Origin: Notospermus geniculatus
Taxonomy: Eukaryota; Nemertea; Pilidiophora; Heteronemertea; Lineidae
Length of the DNA stretch: 64,000 nucleotides
Assembly (NCBI GenBank): GCA_002633025.1
Contig: NMRB01000152.1
Coordinates: 284,607 to 348,606, forward strand
Reading direction: 5' to 3'
Positions 12,001 to 22,241 of the stretch are shown here, piece by piece. The notes beneath the pieces are model-generated. The model saw only the letters and a program-made list of their open reading frames with translations. It ran no database searches and had not been told where the DNA came from. Position numbers and translations under genes: made by a program. How positions within the stretch are numbered: the first letter of the stretch is position 1; each line of letters opens with the position of its first letter.

Positions 12001-14116
12001 GCGTCTTAAAATAAAGAATTACATGTATCGGTTAATCTTGTGTGTGTAAATTGATAAAGAGCCGTTTCCACTACAGCGGATTTCGCCGTGATTTGCGGCG
12101 AGCTGTGCGGTTTTCACCATGTTCACAGGGTTTTGGACAATTCTTCGATGGTTTAACAATACAAATGGCGTGTTGATTATCCCAACGCCTGCGGAAAACC
12201 GCACCGCTCGCCGCAACTAGCCGCGCGGCGGAATCCGCTGTAGTCGAAACGGGGCTAAAGGCCTGTTTCCACTAGACCGGTTTCCCCGCATTGCGTTTGC
12301 GATTTCACATGGTTTTGGATAATTCTTCGATGGTTTAACAATACATGGCGCGTTTATTGTCCCAATGCCTGTGAAAACCGCCCCGGCGCCGCAAAACCGC
12401 TGCGGAAACCGGTCTAGTGGAAACAGGGCTTTAAAGGCCTGTTTCCACTACGGTTTCCGCAGCGGTTTGCGGCGCGGGAGCGGTTTTCACAGGCATTGGG
12501 ATAATTTACACGCAATATGTATTGTTAAACAATCGAAGGATTATCCAAAACCCAGTGAAAACCGCTCCAGCGCCACAAACCGCAGCGGAATCCGTTTTAG
12601 TAGAAACAGGGCCTTAGTTGAAGATCGTTACCTGTAAACGCCCTCCATTTTTCATTTTCGGGTAATTCCAATATTCCACCATTGCTGAAGTACTTCGCCT
12701 GAATCTCCCTGAAGAGGTTTCGTCTCCTGTCCTCGCTCCTGGCGGGAATATTCCAAAGACGTTCCGCATCTAGCCAGAAATGTAGAACATTCTCTCCGGC
12801 GCTGCCTTCAAGAAATAAACAGAACTTCCGCATGCCGGTCACGTGACCGATCATCTGCCGCAAGAATGTCGAGTCCCGCTTCGCACGGTTTGTATCTAAA
12901 AAACAAAGAGCATGAATTGAAGGAAGCCAGACCCGAACCGAGGGGATGGAGCTTGGAAACCTACTAAGGGTAAATAAAGTGAGTAAGGGCGTGGTCACGG
13001 GACGGAATTCCCACTAAGGACAGCATCTTAGCGCTGACAGGTCATCCCTTGTACCGTCTTCGAATCGCTGGGAAACATTTTTTCTTGCGATGTGAATGAT
13101 GTAGATGTCAGTGTACTTACCATAGTCGGCCCGGTGAGAGCTGGGGCAGAGGCGAAGCTCTGTCTGCAGCAGCTGCCGACAGAGAGTGTACTCCAGGTAC
13201 AGGTCGGCCTTCAGGAAAAGAGGGATCCGTTCTGACAGCAACCATTGTATCAGCTTTCTCCGGTCAAGCCGCTGTAATCAAAAAGTACAAGACTTGATCT
13301 GAGGACCTTTCTTGTTGCAAGAATTTCAGACCCACTACAGTACGTCAGAAAATGACGGGCAACCATACGTCGAGACCGATTAGAAGTCACATAGCAGCAG
13401 ACTGTTTTGATATGCCGGTAGACGCAGTTCAGACTGTTCCAATATGCAGTTTGGCCAACGACAACGCTTTTTCGGGTAAACTCAGACGAATAGAGAGTTT
13501 TCGCAAAACCCCCCGAAACGCCAACGCGAACGTCTCTCCTTTTGTTCGGTGCTCTCTTCCTGGCATCGAACAATGGGTTTGGCGTTCGCGTTGGCGTTGG
13601 CGTTTCGGGGGCTTTGCAAAAACTTCCTAATAGAAACATACGTCGGTCCGAGCGATTGCGAAAACTCTATTCAGGTTTGACACTTACGATTTGAGTCCTT
13701 CGTAACGGTGGGTCAAACTCGAAGTCGTTTTCAGAAAACTTGTAGAGCACTCTCTGAGAGAAGGTCTGGAACACAAGAACAGATTTGAAGTGTGATGAAA
13801 CTCAGGCCTATTCAAAAGTGCAAAAAAGACTGGAGCAGGCAATAAAGGTTCACAGTGATGCTGCACTCTGCAAGTCCTGACGTTCAACCTTTTTTGTTTG
13901 TAAAGTGCGCAAGATGGAAAAAGCACCTACCGGTAAATTTAGGAACACGTTAAGGTAGTCCACAAACGGCTTTTCTCTGAGAAGGGAGGCAAATTCCCTT
14001 TCGGACAAGGTCGTCTCTGAAACATCAGACACAGAATCCCAGTCAGTATCATTCTCAAGTAAAATTTCCGTCAAGAAACTGGCGTGCGACCAGGCCTCCA
14101 ATTGAAGGCGAGTCAT
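78..14116 (-). CDS. RGS22: Regulator of G-protein signalling 22 (15 exons, 3' end outside window)
   Basis: Exons, 5' to 3': 14116-13931, 13765-13688, 13271-13121, 12895-12632, 11949-11278, 10545-9857, 8992-8707, 7256-7046, 6509-6316, 2877-2760, 2672-2564, 2372-2252, 1881-1758, 873-735, 202-78. All have GT-AG borders, and phases join without a stop for about 1155 residues; human RGS22 is about 1260. The start ATG at 14116 is followed by a segment ending FVDYLNVFLNLP and then TFSQRVLYKF, which match the family N-terminus. RGS helices are visible near residues 140-226 (VLHFWLDAERLW), 570-680 (ALNYLHFWQDAQ), 846-970 (FLKRYLQREGSEIPILFWIAVEDM) and 1000-1150 (MFREYLRTEVV, LNFLIEVDRYRML, MFNYKNKLIERGLF). 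In mammals the protein is testis-enriched and binds G-alpha 12/13/11 (family knowledge). The last exon shown ends in phase 2, so at least one more exon lies left of the window. Exon 9 has a second copy at 3615-3422, described separately. Introns hold many MITEs. Confidence 0.86.
1067..1105. repeat. Short perfect hairpin related to the 35881 MITE
   Basis: AAAAGTCGTCTCCGAATT and its exact inverse, with a 3-base loop. Confidence 0.6.
3269..3622. repeat. Left copy of ~355-bp direct repeat flanking the LTR element
   Basis: This segment is about 98% identical to 6160-6516, with a few substitutions and three single-base indels. It includes an RGS22 exon and part of a dispersed repeat also seen at 9290-9500. 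Its right edge joins the inside of a gypsy pol gene directly. Confidence 0.9.
3422..3615 (-). pseudogene. Second copy of RGS22 exon 9
   Basis: This 194-bp exon copy repeats the exon at 6316-6509, with both splice dinucleotides kept and at least one amino-acid change (RTQSLQM here, RTPSLQM there). The pyrimidine tract upstream of its acceptor is replaced by LTR-element sequence. 194 is not a multiple of three, so including both copies in one mRNA would shift the frame. It is either a non-used duplicate or the other allele placed in tandem by the assembler. Confidence 0.75.
3623..4495 (+). pseudogene. Integrase C-terminus of gypsy-type pol (truncated)
   Basis: The frame is open from the truncation point at 3623; the first ATG (3635) is internal, not a real start. 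Early in the ORF there is a helix ending RQRTYYDRNA, then GDLVLLRNH and KWKGPFRVLKKLS, the GPY/F module (SH3-like DNA-binding barrel) that ends integrases of Ty3/gypsy elements. An acidic, low-complexity tail of about 180 residues follows and ends at a TAA stop. RNase H and the DDE catalytic core are absent, so it cannot be active alone. Confidence 0.82.
4645..5532 (+). CDS. SGNH/GDSL-hydrolase-like ORF of LTR element
   Basis: A 295-residue ORF in the position where gypsy/retroviral elements carry a third gene. Residues 138-295 fit an SGNH fold: block I FSDS (S145), block III NHGLNH (N190), and a C-terminal DRFHYSSSG with D267 and H270 in the D-x-x-H spacing of the family. Residues 1-130 are helical and not recognised. 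There is no signal peptide or membrane segment, so it is not a typical envelope. A pyrimidine-rich stretch ending TTTCAG at 4600-4605 lies just upstream and could serve as the acceptor for a spliced subgenomic mRNA. SGNH domains are established in ORF1 of some CR1-like LINEs; I do not recall one in a gypsy element. The block I glycine is replaced, so activity is uncertain. Confidence 0.6.
   Translation: MEDCLTLDSTELPEQVKALKKNAQDQIYIFLKKKLRDHEDVEVPLDTIQKLWQTAESCLLPAGGMVTAAAVLAMKLFVARVKPSWHIRVQDVSFVDDTLRNLVKTYGGRGADLEPKLTKIRALVKTGKQKQARRKDAPIVLFSDSMFVQARVTKDVLPIAHSGETAAELFQVLQFVRVNARAVVVNHGLNHTKHYGEPQPVMREALEIIRKNSPGIPIFHLQTPLSPALLSNPAQRKRADCFNSMMEDTGFLPIPHPRLGRDDFAGDRFHYSSSGRNYVLNHIVAHVDDWLARHN
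5739..6159 (+). repeat. Putative 3' LTR
   Basis: The segment starts TGTAGA and ends TCTACA, a TG...CA inverted end pair, and is 421 bp long. Two AATAAA signals lie near the end at 6109 and 6129. The 5' LTR is not present for comparison, and no clear polypurine tract precedes it, so the left border is tentative. Confidence 0.5.
6160..6516. repeat. Right copy of ~355-bp direct repeat flanking the LTR element
   Basis: It matches 3269-3622. Its left edge coincides with the 3' end of the putative LTR (CTACA at 6155-6159). Its right side continues into normal RGS22 intron with the proper acceptor, so this is probably the native locus copy. Confidence 0.9.
6800..6955. repeat. Minisatellite, ~25-35 bp units
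   Basis: Five to six imperfect copies of a unit around GAAGTCCTGGTTCAAGCTTG, separated by GAGATTGAAGT-like spacers, lie in the RGS22 intron between exons 8 and 9. It is open on the minus strand (repeated PxLNQDF) but there is no reason to think it is translated. Confidence 0.75.
7290..7690 (+). repeat. SINE-like dispersed repeat, two partial copies
   Basis: CCCCAGTTATATGG recurs at about 7300 and 7556, followed by a TGGCCTAGTGGTTGGCGCGT-like stretch resembling a tRNA A box (7347 onward; degenerate at 7600). A third copy lies at 61370-61500. No good B box is visible, so the tRNA origin is only suggested. Confidence 0.4.
7887..8330. mobile_element. Foldback element, CAGGGGCGGATAC termini
   Basis: It starts CAGGGGCGGATACAG and ends CTGGATCCGCCTCTG, imperfect inverted ends. 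Related ends bound 15160-15339 and 20422-20574, and a fragment lies near 55-66, so this is a dispersed non-autonomous family. Confidence 0.55.
9140..9500. repeat. Dispersed repeat shared with the exon-duplication segment
   Basis: The run from 9313 (GCATTCTCCAAAACCGTAG) to about 9495 resembles 3064-3345 and its duplicate near 6180-6240, including GATAAGCGGTAGTT and CAATAGAGGTCTCCCTTAA. It is non-coding, within an RGS22 intron. Confidence 0.55.
12060..12256. mobile_element. MITE, GGCC-GTTTCCAC family, copy 1
   Basis: The ends are inverted (GCCGTTTCCACTACAGCGG and CCGCTGTAGTCGAAACGG). The centre carries TTCTTCGATGGTTTAACAAT, shared with the next copies. The family sits next to TTAA/TAA, which suits PIF/Harbinger-type target sites, but no transposase is present. 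Confidence 0.7.
12260..12430. mobile_element. MITE, same family, copy 2
   Basis: It runs from GGCCTGTTTCCACTAGACCG to CGGTCTAGTGGAAACAGGGC, an inverted pair, directly abutting copies 1 and 3 through TTAA-type spacers. Confidence 0.75.
12436..12613. mobile_element. MITE, same family, copy 3 (inverted centre)
   Basis: The ends are as in copy 2, but the internal ATTATCCAAAACC segment is in the opposite orientation. Three copies in a row fill most of one RGS22 intron. Confidence 0.72.
13489..13672. mobile_element. Two-level foldback element
   Basis: Outer arms AATAGAGAGTTTTCGC and GCGAAAACTCTATT enclose inner arms AACCCCCCGAAACGCCAACG and the matching CGTTGGCGTTTCGGGGG, in RGS22 intron 2. Confidence 0.6.
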
Positions 14117-14691
14117 CTTTCACTGCATGCGTCTTGTGGCCGCGTGATTGCGGCAACACGTCACCATAAACATTCTACGCAGACTTTTAAATCTTTGAAC
14201 CACCAGCTTTCTTTTTATCAGTTCCTCCCTACTCCCATCATGTAGGCCTACGCAAGTGTGAACGTTCAGTATTCCAAACCATAGCCTCTCACGTTTCGCT
14301 AGTGTTGTCAATCCATTCATGCGGTCTAGATACCGCCCAAAACATTGTCATAGGATTCTCTCTGTCAATCCAGCCGTAATAAGGACTGTTTAACACTTGA
14401 ATATGATCCTATATCTCTGTCATTTAGAAGATCTCGTCGCCAATTAGATATTCCTGAGGGATGTCCAGCGGATTAACCCAAGAAGCTTTGCAATGATAAT
14501 CTGATCACAAATTATAAGCACATCAATCAGAGAAATATCTCCGGGCTATCTCCTTAACCCTGAATTTGCTAGACTAAACAAAACATGTTCCCTAGGTGAA
14601 ATGAATATAGGCCTAGGCCTAGCCTAAGGGTGAAGAACCTCCTGACATACCTTTGTAGCGATGTTCCTTCATCACTGTTTCTTCTTCGAAA

Positions 14692-14900
14692 GGTTGACGT
14701 CTGCGGATGACGTAACTGGCCCTAACAGTTGCGTTTTATTCGTAGAATTTCCTGCTACATTTTGATATTCCCGTACCAGAGCTTATTTGTATTTAACGAA
14801 GTCAACAGACCCTGCATAATCCAGCAAGTGTCTATTAAAGCACAGAGAGTCACAGTGACATGACAGTGGCGCAACCCGCGAACAACATCAGTGACGTCAT
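14692..14900 (-). promoter_or_regulatory. CRE-like sites upstream of RGS22
   Basis: TGACGTC at 14694, TGACGTAA at 14709 and a full palindromic TGACGTCA at 14892-14899 lie 0.6-0.8 kb upstream of the RGS22 ATG, with an inverted CCAAT box (ATTGG) near 14923. A 5' non-coding exon may lie between. These are motif matches only. Confidence 0.35.
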
Positions 14901-15159
14901 AATGGTTGTTGGGCGCCTTTCATTGGACCCTGTGAACGACAAGGGGATGGTATAAAATTAGGACCTGATTTCCCGTTGAGATACAAGACCACACTATCAG
15001 ATCTGTGCTAAACCCGGGTGGGTAGGCCTACTAAACGCGATATTTTCAACGGCGTGTATATGAAATATCGTCGAAGTTTGTGACTTAAAAGTATGCGTTG
15101 GACATCCAGATGATATCGGCAGTAGGCTACAGTCCTCCCGCATCGACTGCGCCGGGAAC

Positions 15160-15339
15160 ATGCGCGGATCCAAGGGGGGGGGGGCACACCCGGCGCACGC
15201 CCCCTCCCCCTCAGCTCGGCCAACATTCTGTAAAATCTACCGTGAAATTCTGAAATTTGGACTGAGAAATTCACACCGCAGATGTCCATGTTTCCATGTT
15301 GCGCCCCCTCTTTCCGAAATATCGTGGATCCGCCCCTGC
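15160..15339. mobile_element. Foldback element, GCGGATCC termini
   Basis: It starts GCGCGGATCCAAGGG and ends CGTGGATCCGCCCCTG, the same end family as 7887-8330. It is flanked by G and C runs. Confidence 0.55.
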
Positions 15340-15488
15340 CCCGGCCGCTGACATCGTTTCCGCTGTTTTGAGGCCCGCGGGCTACCGGTAGGCCTACTGA
15401 GTGCGACTGCAATGGCAGGCCAATGCATGGTCTGGTGTGGCCCTACAAATTGTACAAACTGAGAATGCCTATCAACAGCAACAGGCAG

Positions 15489-16194
15489 GCCTGTCCAAAC
15501 GCGGCATCTGATGCCGCAGGCGGAATCCAAATTGCATTTGGCGGAATCCAGGAAAAATGACTGGATGCCACTTGCGGCATCTAAATCACAATTTAAGGCA
15601 TCAAAGTGGTCAAAAGTGGAATCGATAACCCATTCACTCAGCCCTTTGACCGTCTACCTTGTAGCGCGGTCTACAACTAACTGTCCATCGTCTGACCATG
15701 CACTTTGCAATCTCGTACCCAGAGATTAGCTGAGGTTGGATGTCACTCTGCTATTAAATCTCTGGAGACTGCTACGGACTACTTCCAAGCCGCACACTGA
15801 GCGAATGAATACACTAATAGTGACCGTTTCTCCCCAAGTTTAATGTGGTGCTACAAGTTAGTAGTGCTTTGTTTTTTCGTTTTAACAGGTCCCTCATAAA
15901 AAGCTTTCTAAGGGCATTTTAGTGTAGGCCTACAATATTTTATACCGCAGTTGTATCTGCGGTCTTTGCACTATGCTGCTAATCACAGGGAATTGCGTGA
16001 TTCAGCAGTCTCCAGAGATGTAATGACATCCAACCTTGGCCAAGCGAAACTGATCTCTGCCTCTTGGTACGAGATTGGAAATACATGTAGGTACTGGTAC
16101 TTCATTTTACATGTTTTACTTGTCATTCATCAGCGGCATCAAGATTTTCGACTATAGCCATATTCGGCATCCACTTTTGGAGGGTTTGGACAGG
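15489..16194. mobile_element. Old foldback element between RGS22 and BTBD17
   Basis: Several left-side words recur inverted on the right in mirrored order: CCTGTCCAAA, AAAAGTGGA, GCAATCTCGTACC, AGGTTGGATGTCA and ATCTCTGGAGACTGCT. The arms are about 300 bp and eroded. Confidence 0.55.
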
Positions 16195-16780
16195 TGTGAA
16201 CAGGGCTAAATCATGAAATGCCTGATCGATTTGGGCTGACCTGCTGTAGGCCTACTGATAGACGTGGTCTCTTGCGCGGCGTTCGGCAGTGCACTCAGAC
16301 TGAGGCCTATCCTTCTTACCCCAGATGCCAGCTGAGCATGGGGCCCAAAAACATCGCGATGCCTAGCCAAGCACAGAATACTGACAGAATTGGACATAGG
16401 GGCAAATATCGTCTGATTCCTCGAAATCAACATGGCCGCCGAATACCAAAAGGATTTTGAAATTCCCGCCGTCGCCGCCGCGCTAAAAATGTGACTTCGC
16501 AGCAGACTCGGCGGTGGGCCACCGAATGGTGACAGTGGGAAGCATGGCCCAGACAAGTCACTTCTGGATATGTGCCAGGCTATATATATATATAGACAAG
16601 GATATTCCCCTCTATTCGTGCTATTATTGTTTTATCGTTCCGCCCTGATATGATGTCCTTGTCCGTGCTTCCGCATTTTCGTAGGAACCACCATTGGCAA
16701 CCTTTCTTGTTTCAAAATGGTGGACAACCCTGTCAGTCTTTGCTAATTTCACTAAAATAACCACTATTTTTACTTACAAG

Positions 16781-18619
16781 ATGCCGATCGTGAGAACAGA
16801 AAAGACGTACAAAGATGTTTACTCATACAAGAATGGATCACAGCCAGAACAAGGCCCTGGCATGGAAAATGATGCCGATAGATGGTTCGAAACAGGTGAG
16901 AAATATGACTTCGTATCTATTGTCGGACACAAAATATATAAACAATTGTCGGATGCACTCTGTCACATTTGTACTGTCTAATATCTGTCAGGGTTCACGC
17001 AATAATTCTGTTAGCTGGCTTATTTCATTTGCATTTTAAGGCCTACTTTTGGGAAACCCTACAGCCTGTAATATTTTATTTATATGAATGAGGCTAGGGC
17101 TGAGAGTCTTACATTTACATGTATTTATTTTCTATCATAATCATAGGGCCTACTTGCCTGGCCTCTACTGATCATCCATGCATAGTTCTTTCTTTTCACA
17201 GACACGTCAGATGTAGCCTTGAATATGATTGGTGGCAAGTCAACCTTTCACCATGGACATGGACAACTGATCAACAATTCATCAAAAGTTCTTCAGCGAT
17301 TTGCCAGTCTCTATGAAAGCCAAGAATTCTGTGATATTCAACTTATTGTTGGACAACAGGTTCATTTTGCACATAAACTTATCTTGTGTCAATCCAGTAA
17401 AGTCTTTCTTGTAATGCTAAGGAGCCCAATGTGGCCAGAATCTCAGGGAAACCAAGTCCTACTGAAAGAAGAACCTGAATGTTGTCAAGTCTTTGGTCAT
17501 TTTCTCAGGTATCTCTACACCGGTTTGATTCGATTGAACCACAGTAATGTTCTCCCTTTGCTCATTCTTGGGGACAAGTACCTTATCTCGGATCTCTCAA
17601 ACATCTGCATTGACTACATGTGTGAACATATTGTATCTGACATCAGTCATAATCAAGCTGTGTCTTGGTATCGTTATGCAGTATTGAAGGAGGAAACCAG
17701 ATTAGCTAGAGTATGTAAAGACTTCATCATATGGAACTTTCATAAAGTTCTTTCAACAGCACAATATTTGCAAATGGAAGGAGATGAGTTGGTGGAATTC
17801 CTCCAATCCTCAGATCTTGTTGTCCCAGATGAGTACACTTTATATTTAGCAATCAAGAAGTGGATTTTTCAGAGACAGCATTTGGATCGTGTCAAACTAA
17901 CTGAGACTGTTTTGGATGTAATGTCCTGGATTCGATTCCCAATGATTAAACCCAATCAGCTGGTTAGTATGCGAGCTGATCCAGTCGTACAACTCCATGA
18001 AAAATCTTTCGTGGAAAAGATCGATGCTGCCCTTGATTATCATTCATACCCTACTGAGGTCCAAAAACGGATGAATTGGCCGTCCCGTGTGACTTTTTGT
18101 CCGGGGGCCTTCATTCCGCGGAACTACACAGATGATTTTTGGGGCACCACATTCTATGTTGAACATTTTCATACGTTAGAAAAGCACTCGCTCCAGACCC
18201 TCATGTTTTTCACGCCGGTGAGTGGTTCAGAAGCAGATGAAGACACGACTTGGGAATGGACAGTGGACATGTACCCAAAGGGTATACAGTTCCCTAAATG
18301 TCTCATGATTGGCTGGACGCAGAATTATGAAATTGAGAGCACAACCTATGACACTGTGCGTCTAACCATAGTGGCGAAATCAAGTGAACGGAGATATGTG
18401 GAGGTGAATCTCCTGATCACTGGCGTCCAGGACAATATTGAGTACACCAGGGCAGTTATCAAGAAAAGAATGATATTTGATGAGGAGAACTCAGTGTATA
18501 ACATAAATGACATTGTGCCATATGAGGAACTGAATGATTTTCAGAGTTCATATTTATCAGGTGCAAGCGGTGATGTGTTCAAGATAACACTCATTATCAA
18601 ACCTTGTTCTAATGATTAA
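16781..18619 (+). CDS. BTBD17: BTB/POZ domain-containing protein 17-like (BACK domain)
   Basis: Two exons, 16781-16895 and 17202-18619, joined in phase 1 across a GT-AG intron, give 510 residues. The ATG at 16781 opens the exon-1 frame; the second exon would otherwise lack a good start. Residues 80-190 form a BTB domain (FCDIQLIVG, AHKLILCQSSKVF, LRYLYTGLI). Residues 195-300 form a BACK domain (FLQSSDLVVPDEYTLYLAIK). Residues 320-510 form a conserved C-terminal domain typical of BTBD17 and insect Tango10. Other BTB-BACK proteins carry Kelch repeats here, which are absent. Vertebrate BTBD17 is slightly shorter (about 480). The job is probably protein-protein interaction or cullin adaptation. 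It is flanked by repeats on both sides. Confidence 0.82.
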
Positions 18620-18868
18620 GGACTGACTTCAAATGCTGTCTGAACTATAGGACAAAAACAGCTGGAATCATGACAAGGACAGTTTATCACGCTGATCTAC
18701 AAACGTAGAAAAGTGGCCTCTATGCACATAATTTTAAAGTAAAGTAAATCTTTATAAGTTACAAAGTATTGAGGTCAAACCTCTCGCCAGAGGTCGTGGT
18801 ACTGATAATTTCGTGTACATGTTTTGTTTAAGAGCGTCTCTTAGGCAGCATATGCAATATTTGTTGTG

Positions 18869-18874
18869 AATAAA
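18869..18874 (+). terminator. Poly(A) signal of BTBD17-like gene
   Basis: AATAAA lies 250 bp after the stop codon, followed by a T/G-rich stretch (GTTTTTAAGGGTTG). Confidence 0.55.
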
Positions 18875-20137
18875 CATGTTTTTAAGGGTTGTATAACTTT
18901 TTATGCTTGTTTTATTTGACTTGTTTTATTCAAATGTATTACATGTATTTTATTATGTAATTCAGTTTGGGTCATTTTAGTTTACTCATTTGCTGCAGTT
19001 TCGCACACTGCAGAAAAAAACCTTGCAGATTTTTGTTGGCATAATCATGTTACTTTTTCTTAAGCAGGATTTCCTTTTTGAAATCTGACGTGGAATAATA
19101 GAGGAGGTATTAATGTACAAAAAAGCAAATATCCTGAAACACATCAAATTCTTAATTTAATTTAATTTATTAAATTAAGTGAACAGTTAAGTATGGATAT
19201 CATTTTGAAATTCTCACTTGACTCTTCACTCTAATATTGTTCTACAGAATGACACTATTTTGATATTAAAATGATAATAATCCACCATTATTTGACATTG
19301 ATTGTTTTCTTGCAAAAAATGTGTATTTTTCAGGCAATTTGGTACAGTATTTATGGTCTGTGGTGTACTTGTGCTTACAATAAATGTCATAAATTCAAGT
19401 TTTTTTTGCATTGTACCCATACTATGTTGTGTGTTTCCCAACTTTTTTACCACGAATGTATATAAAATGTTCATGATTGAATAGACTACTTCAACAGCAT
19501 ATGAGTAAGAAATAATATACATGTGCAATACATGTAGTTCACAATTGTTTGGCATGTATTCATGTATTTATTAGTATTACATGAGTGTATTGTTGATTGA
19601 AAGCTGCTGCTTCTGTCCATTGCTCTTATTATGCATTTGCTAAGTGTTTGTGCCTTTACCATTGTACCTACATGAGCCATTTTTTGTCCAAGACATGTGA
19701 AGAAGCCCACTGTGTTTCAACAACTGCCCTATAATAATGTATTTGAAGTGCACCAGAATTTTGAGGCCAATGTAACTCGTAAACTGGTCACAATTCATCT
19801 AATTTGAACAGACTTTGAAATTTTTCCAGTCAAGTCCATTTTACCAAGGAATTCTTCTAAAAGGTGTCATCAATATTCAATAATCGTCAATAAATTAATG
19901 CAATTCTCCAATACATGAACTTGGTCAGTGTTCTCATTCCCTTTGCAAGGTTCAACTTTACAGGCGTCTCCATCTTTCAGCTTGCCAAGCAAGCCCACGT
20001 GACCTTCAGATTCCGCAGTTGCCCTGGATGCTTGTTGTGGCCTATACACTTCATGACCATGACACTTTGAAGGTCACCACCAACTTCCCACAACAGCGGC
20101 AGGTTTTGGGTAACACACCTGTTGAACTGACAGGCAA
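18875..20137. other. AT-rich intergenic stretch, no gene seen
   Basis: Short ORFs here have no splice context or recognisable motif. There is a local AT palindrome at 19152-19180 (TTAATTTAATTTATTAAATTAA). Confidence 0.5.
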
Positions 20138-20410
20138 GGAGCCTAAATTGTGTAGTGGTTATCATGTCTGCTTAGCAAGTGGCAGGTCCCGGGTTCGAAT
20201 GCCGGGCTGTATGGAATGAATTATCCCGGACTCTTCCGTTCATCGCATGGGACAGTATAGCCGTGTATAGCAAGGGCAAGTAAAAAACTCCCAAGTGACG
20301 AACATAGTAGCTTGAGATGACCTCCTCCGTACTTACCAGCACCAATACCATGGCTTTGCCTTGACAGATAAATCTACTACAGGCAACAGAACAGGATACA
20401 TATACCTGTG
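20138..20410 (+). repeat. tRNA-derived SINE (or tRNA relic)
   Basis: An A-box-like TGTAGTGGTTATCATGTCTG, an anticodon-loop-like CTTAGCAA and a B box GGTTCGAATGCC lie in tRNA order at 20155-20210. The acceptor stem does not pair, so it is not a functional tRNA. The downstream body ends near the next repeat. Confidence 0.5.
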
Positions 20411-20421
20411 ACCCCAAACAC

Positions 20422-20574
20422 CCGGGGTGGATCCACGACCTGTCAAGAGGAGGCACGTCCAGGCCATTCACATCAGAAGCCTCCTTAATTTTGACGATTT
20501 CTCGGTCAGACTCAAAGAATTTTCCACAATAAGAGGGGGCATGTGCCCCCCCTCCCCTGTGTATCCGCACCTGA
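20422..20574. mobile_element. Foldback element, GTGGATCC termini
   Basis: Ends GGGGTGGATCCACG and GTGTATCCGCACCTG; third member of the CAGGGGCGGATCC family in this window. Confidence 0.5.
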
Positions 20575-20962
20575 ACACCACACTCACCAACGTGAATCTC
20601 TCAAATCAAAAACTGAAAGGATGCATGTACTGAATACTATGATGAATCAAGAAAACGACAGATAACAATTACGCAAAGAAACATTATTTAATTTAATCTG
20701 GTCAAACACGATCTCCATGCAGTCAATACAAAAATAATCTTCCACCATTCCTAACATGATATGTCAAACCTGACAAATAACAAAGGCAGCATTCATCGAG
20801 CGGTGCTACATGTATGAGAAATACTAACATGAACAACTAGACACTGTCGGTCTTGTCAGTGAATCAACCACATACAAAAGGATTTTGCACCCCTTTCTTC
20901 AATTTTTTATAAGTCTTCTGTGTTAGTCTGGGCTGTCAAAATATTGGAAAGACTGCGTGACT

Positions 20963-21121
20963 AAAGCCGCCCATACACGGCGCAATATTATTGCACAATA
21001 TGGGGCCCAAATGGGTGGTCGTGTGCTTTTCGCATGATGGGAAGAAGAAAGATTGGCAGTAATATTGCCCATTGTGAGCCTCATATTGTGCAATAATATT
21101 GATCGTGTATGGGCCGCTTAA
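20963..21121. mobile_element. Hairpin MITE, AAGCGGCCCATACACG family, copy 1
   Basis: Left arm AAAGCCGCCCATACACGGCG, then AATATTATTGCACAATAT; the right arm mirrors it, ending TCGTGTATGGGCCGCTT. Confidence 0.75.
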
Positions 21122-21257
21122 AGCGACCCATACATGCTCAATATTATTGCACAATATGTGCATGTGCTTCTGGTGTGATGAGTAGAAGATTGTCAATAAT
21201 ATTGCCCATTTTGATCCTCATATTGTGCAATAATATTGCACGTGTATGGGCCGCTTT
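21119..21257. mobile_element. Hairpin MITE, same family, copy 2
   Basis: It directly abuts copy 1 and shares its terminal bases. The arms and CACAATAT internal motifs are the same. Confidence 0.75.
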
Positions 21258-21455
21258 AGAAGCAAATAGGAGTGAGTTTTCACAACTGACCAGTCAGGTC
21301 AATGACTACATCTATCTATTATTTGGGGATACGTAGACAATAGAAAATCATAATCTAAATGTCACCGTAGGTCTATCTGGGCAATTGTGAACTCTCTATT
21401 CTAGTCTGAACACCAATACACATAACAAGACCTCCAAGTCGTGAGTCATCCTTCG

Positions 21456-21543
21456 TTCTCCCACCACAGGGCTTTGGTCTTGCTCCCTTTGTGTGCGAGT
21501 GCATATGAAGAGGAACGAGACCAAAACCCTGCAGTGGGAGAAT
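21456..21543. repeat. ~90-bp palindromic repeat, copy 1 of 3
   Basis: TTCTCCCACCACAGGGCTTTGGTCT is mirrored by GAGACCAAAACCCTGCAGTGGGAGAA. Members also lie at 21958-22049 and 45843-45939. Confidence 0.7.
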
Positions 21544-21957
21544 GTGGGTCCTTATAAACAAACCATTCGTAACTTTACAGAGTGCGTAAACCATTGTTCA
21601 TGTGCACTCTCAACTCAGCAAAGGGTTTGCAAACTCGTGAAATTACGAGGACTTTGTAAATAAGGTCCCTGATTAGCAAAGGTGAAAAAGCAACAGTCAG
21701 ATTTCTAAACCAGAACACAGCTATCTTAATTAGTAGATGAGTAATCATATATTGCACATTGAAGAAGCATGACTTCAGATCAATATCTATTTCACTAGAT
21801 TAACACAAAAATGACATCATTTGGCACTTCGACATGTTTCACACATACTGGTACAAATCTATGTACCCGTAAGCCTATGGACATCTCTACCAGAGGGATA
21901 ACTGTTAGATCAGCTGGACCTCGGCAATCAGGAACACATGCAGATTCAGTACGAATC

Positions 21958-22049
21958 ATCCTCCCATAGCTGGGCTTTGGTCTCATTCTACACTTGCATA
22001 CACGCGAGTGGATGAAGAGTGAGATAAAAACCCTGCTGTGGGAGCATGA
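21958..22049. repeat. ~90-bp palindromic repeat, copy 2 of 3
   Basis: CTCCCATAGCTGGGCTTTGG... mirrored by AAAAACCCTGCTGTGGGAG. Confidence 0.7.
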
Positions 22050-22241
22050 TACAAATGTTGCCATGACCAACACTAGGTATCAAACAAACATAACCTTTCT
22101 CGAAGATAATCTTGTAAAGCAGTCCACTGACATTTCATAATATTTCAAGAATGACTTACATGTACTTGTACCGTATATTGTAAAATGCTCCATCATCCTG
22201 ACTTATTAGCCTACCACCAACTATCACACTAAGGTTAAGAA

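Noticed and set aside
20150-20215. Possible functional tRNA (anticodon AGC-like)
   Set aside because: A and B boxes are present but the acceptor stem does not pair and the anticodon stem has a mismatch; SINE or relic is more likely.
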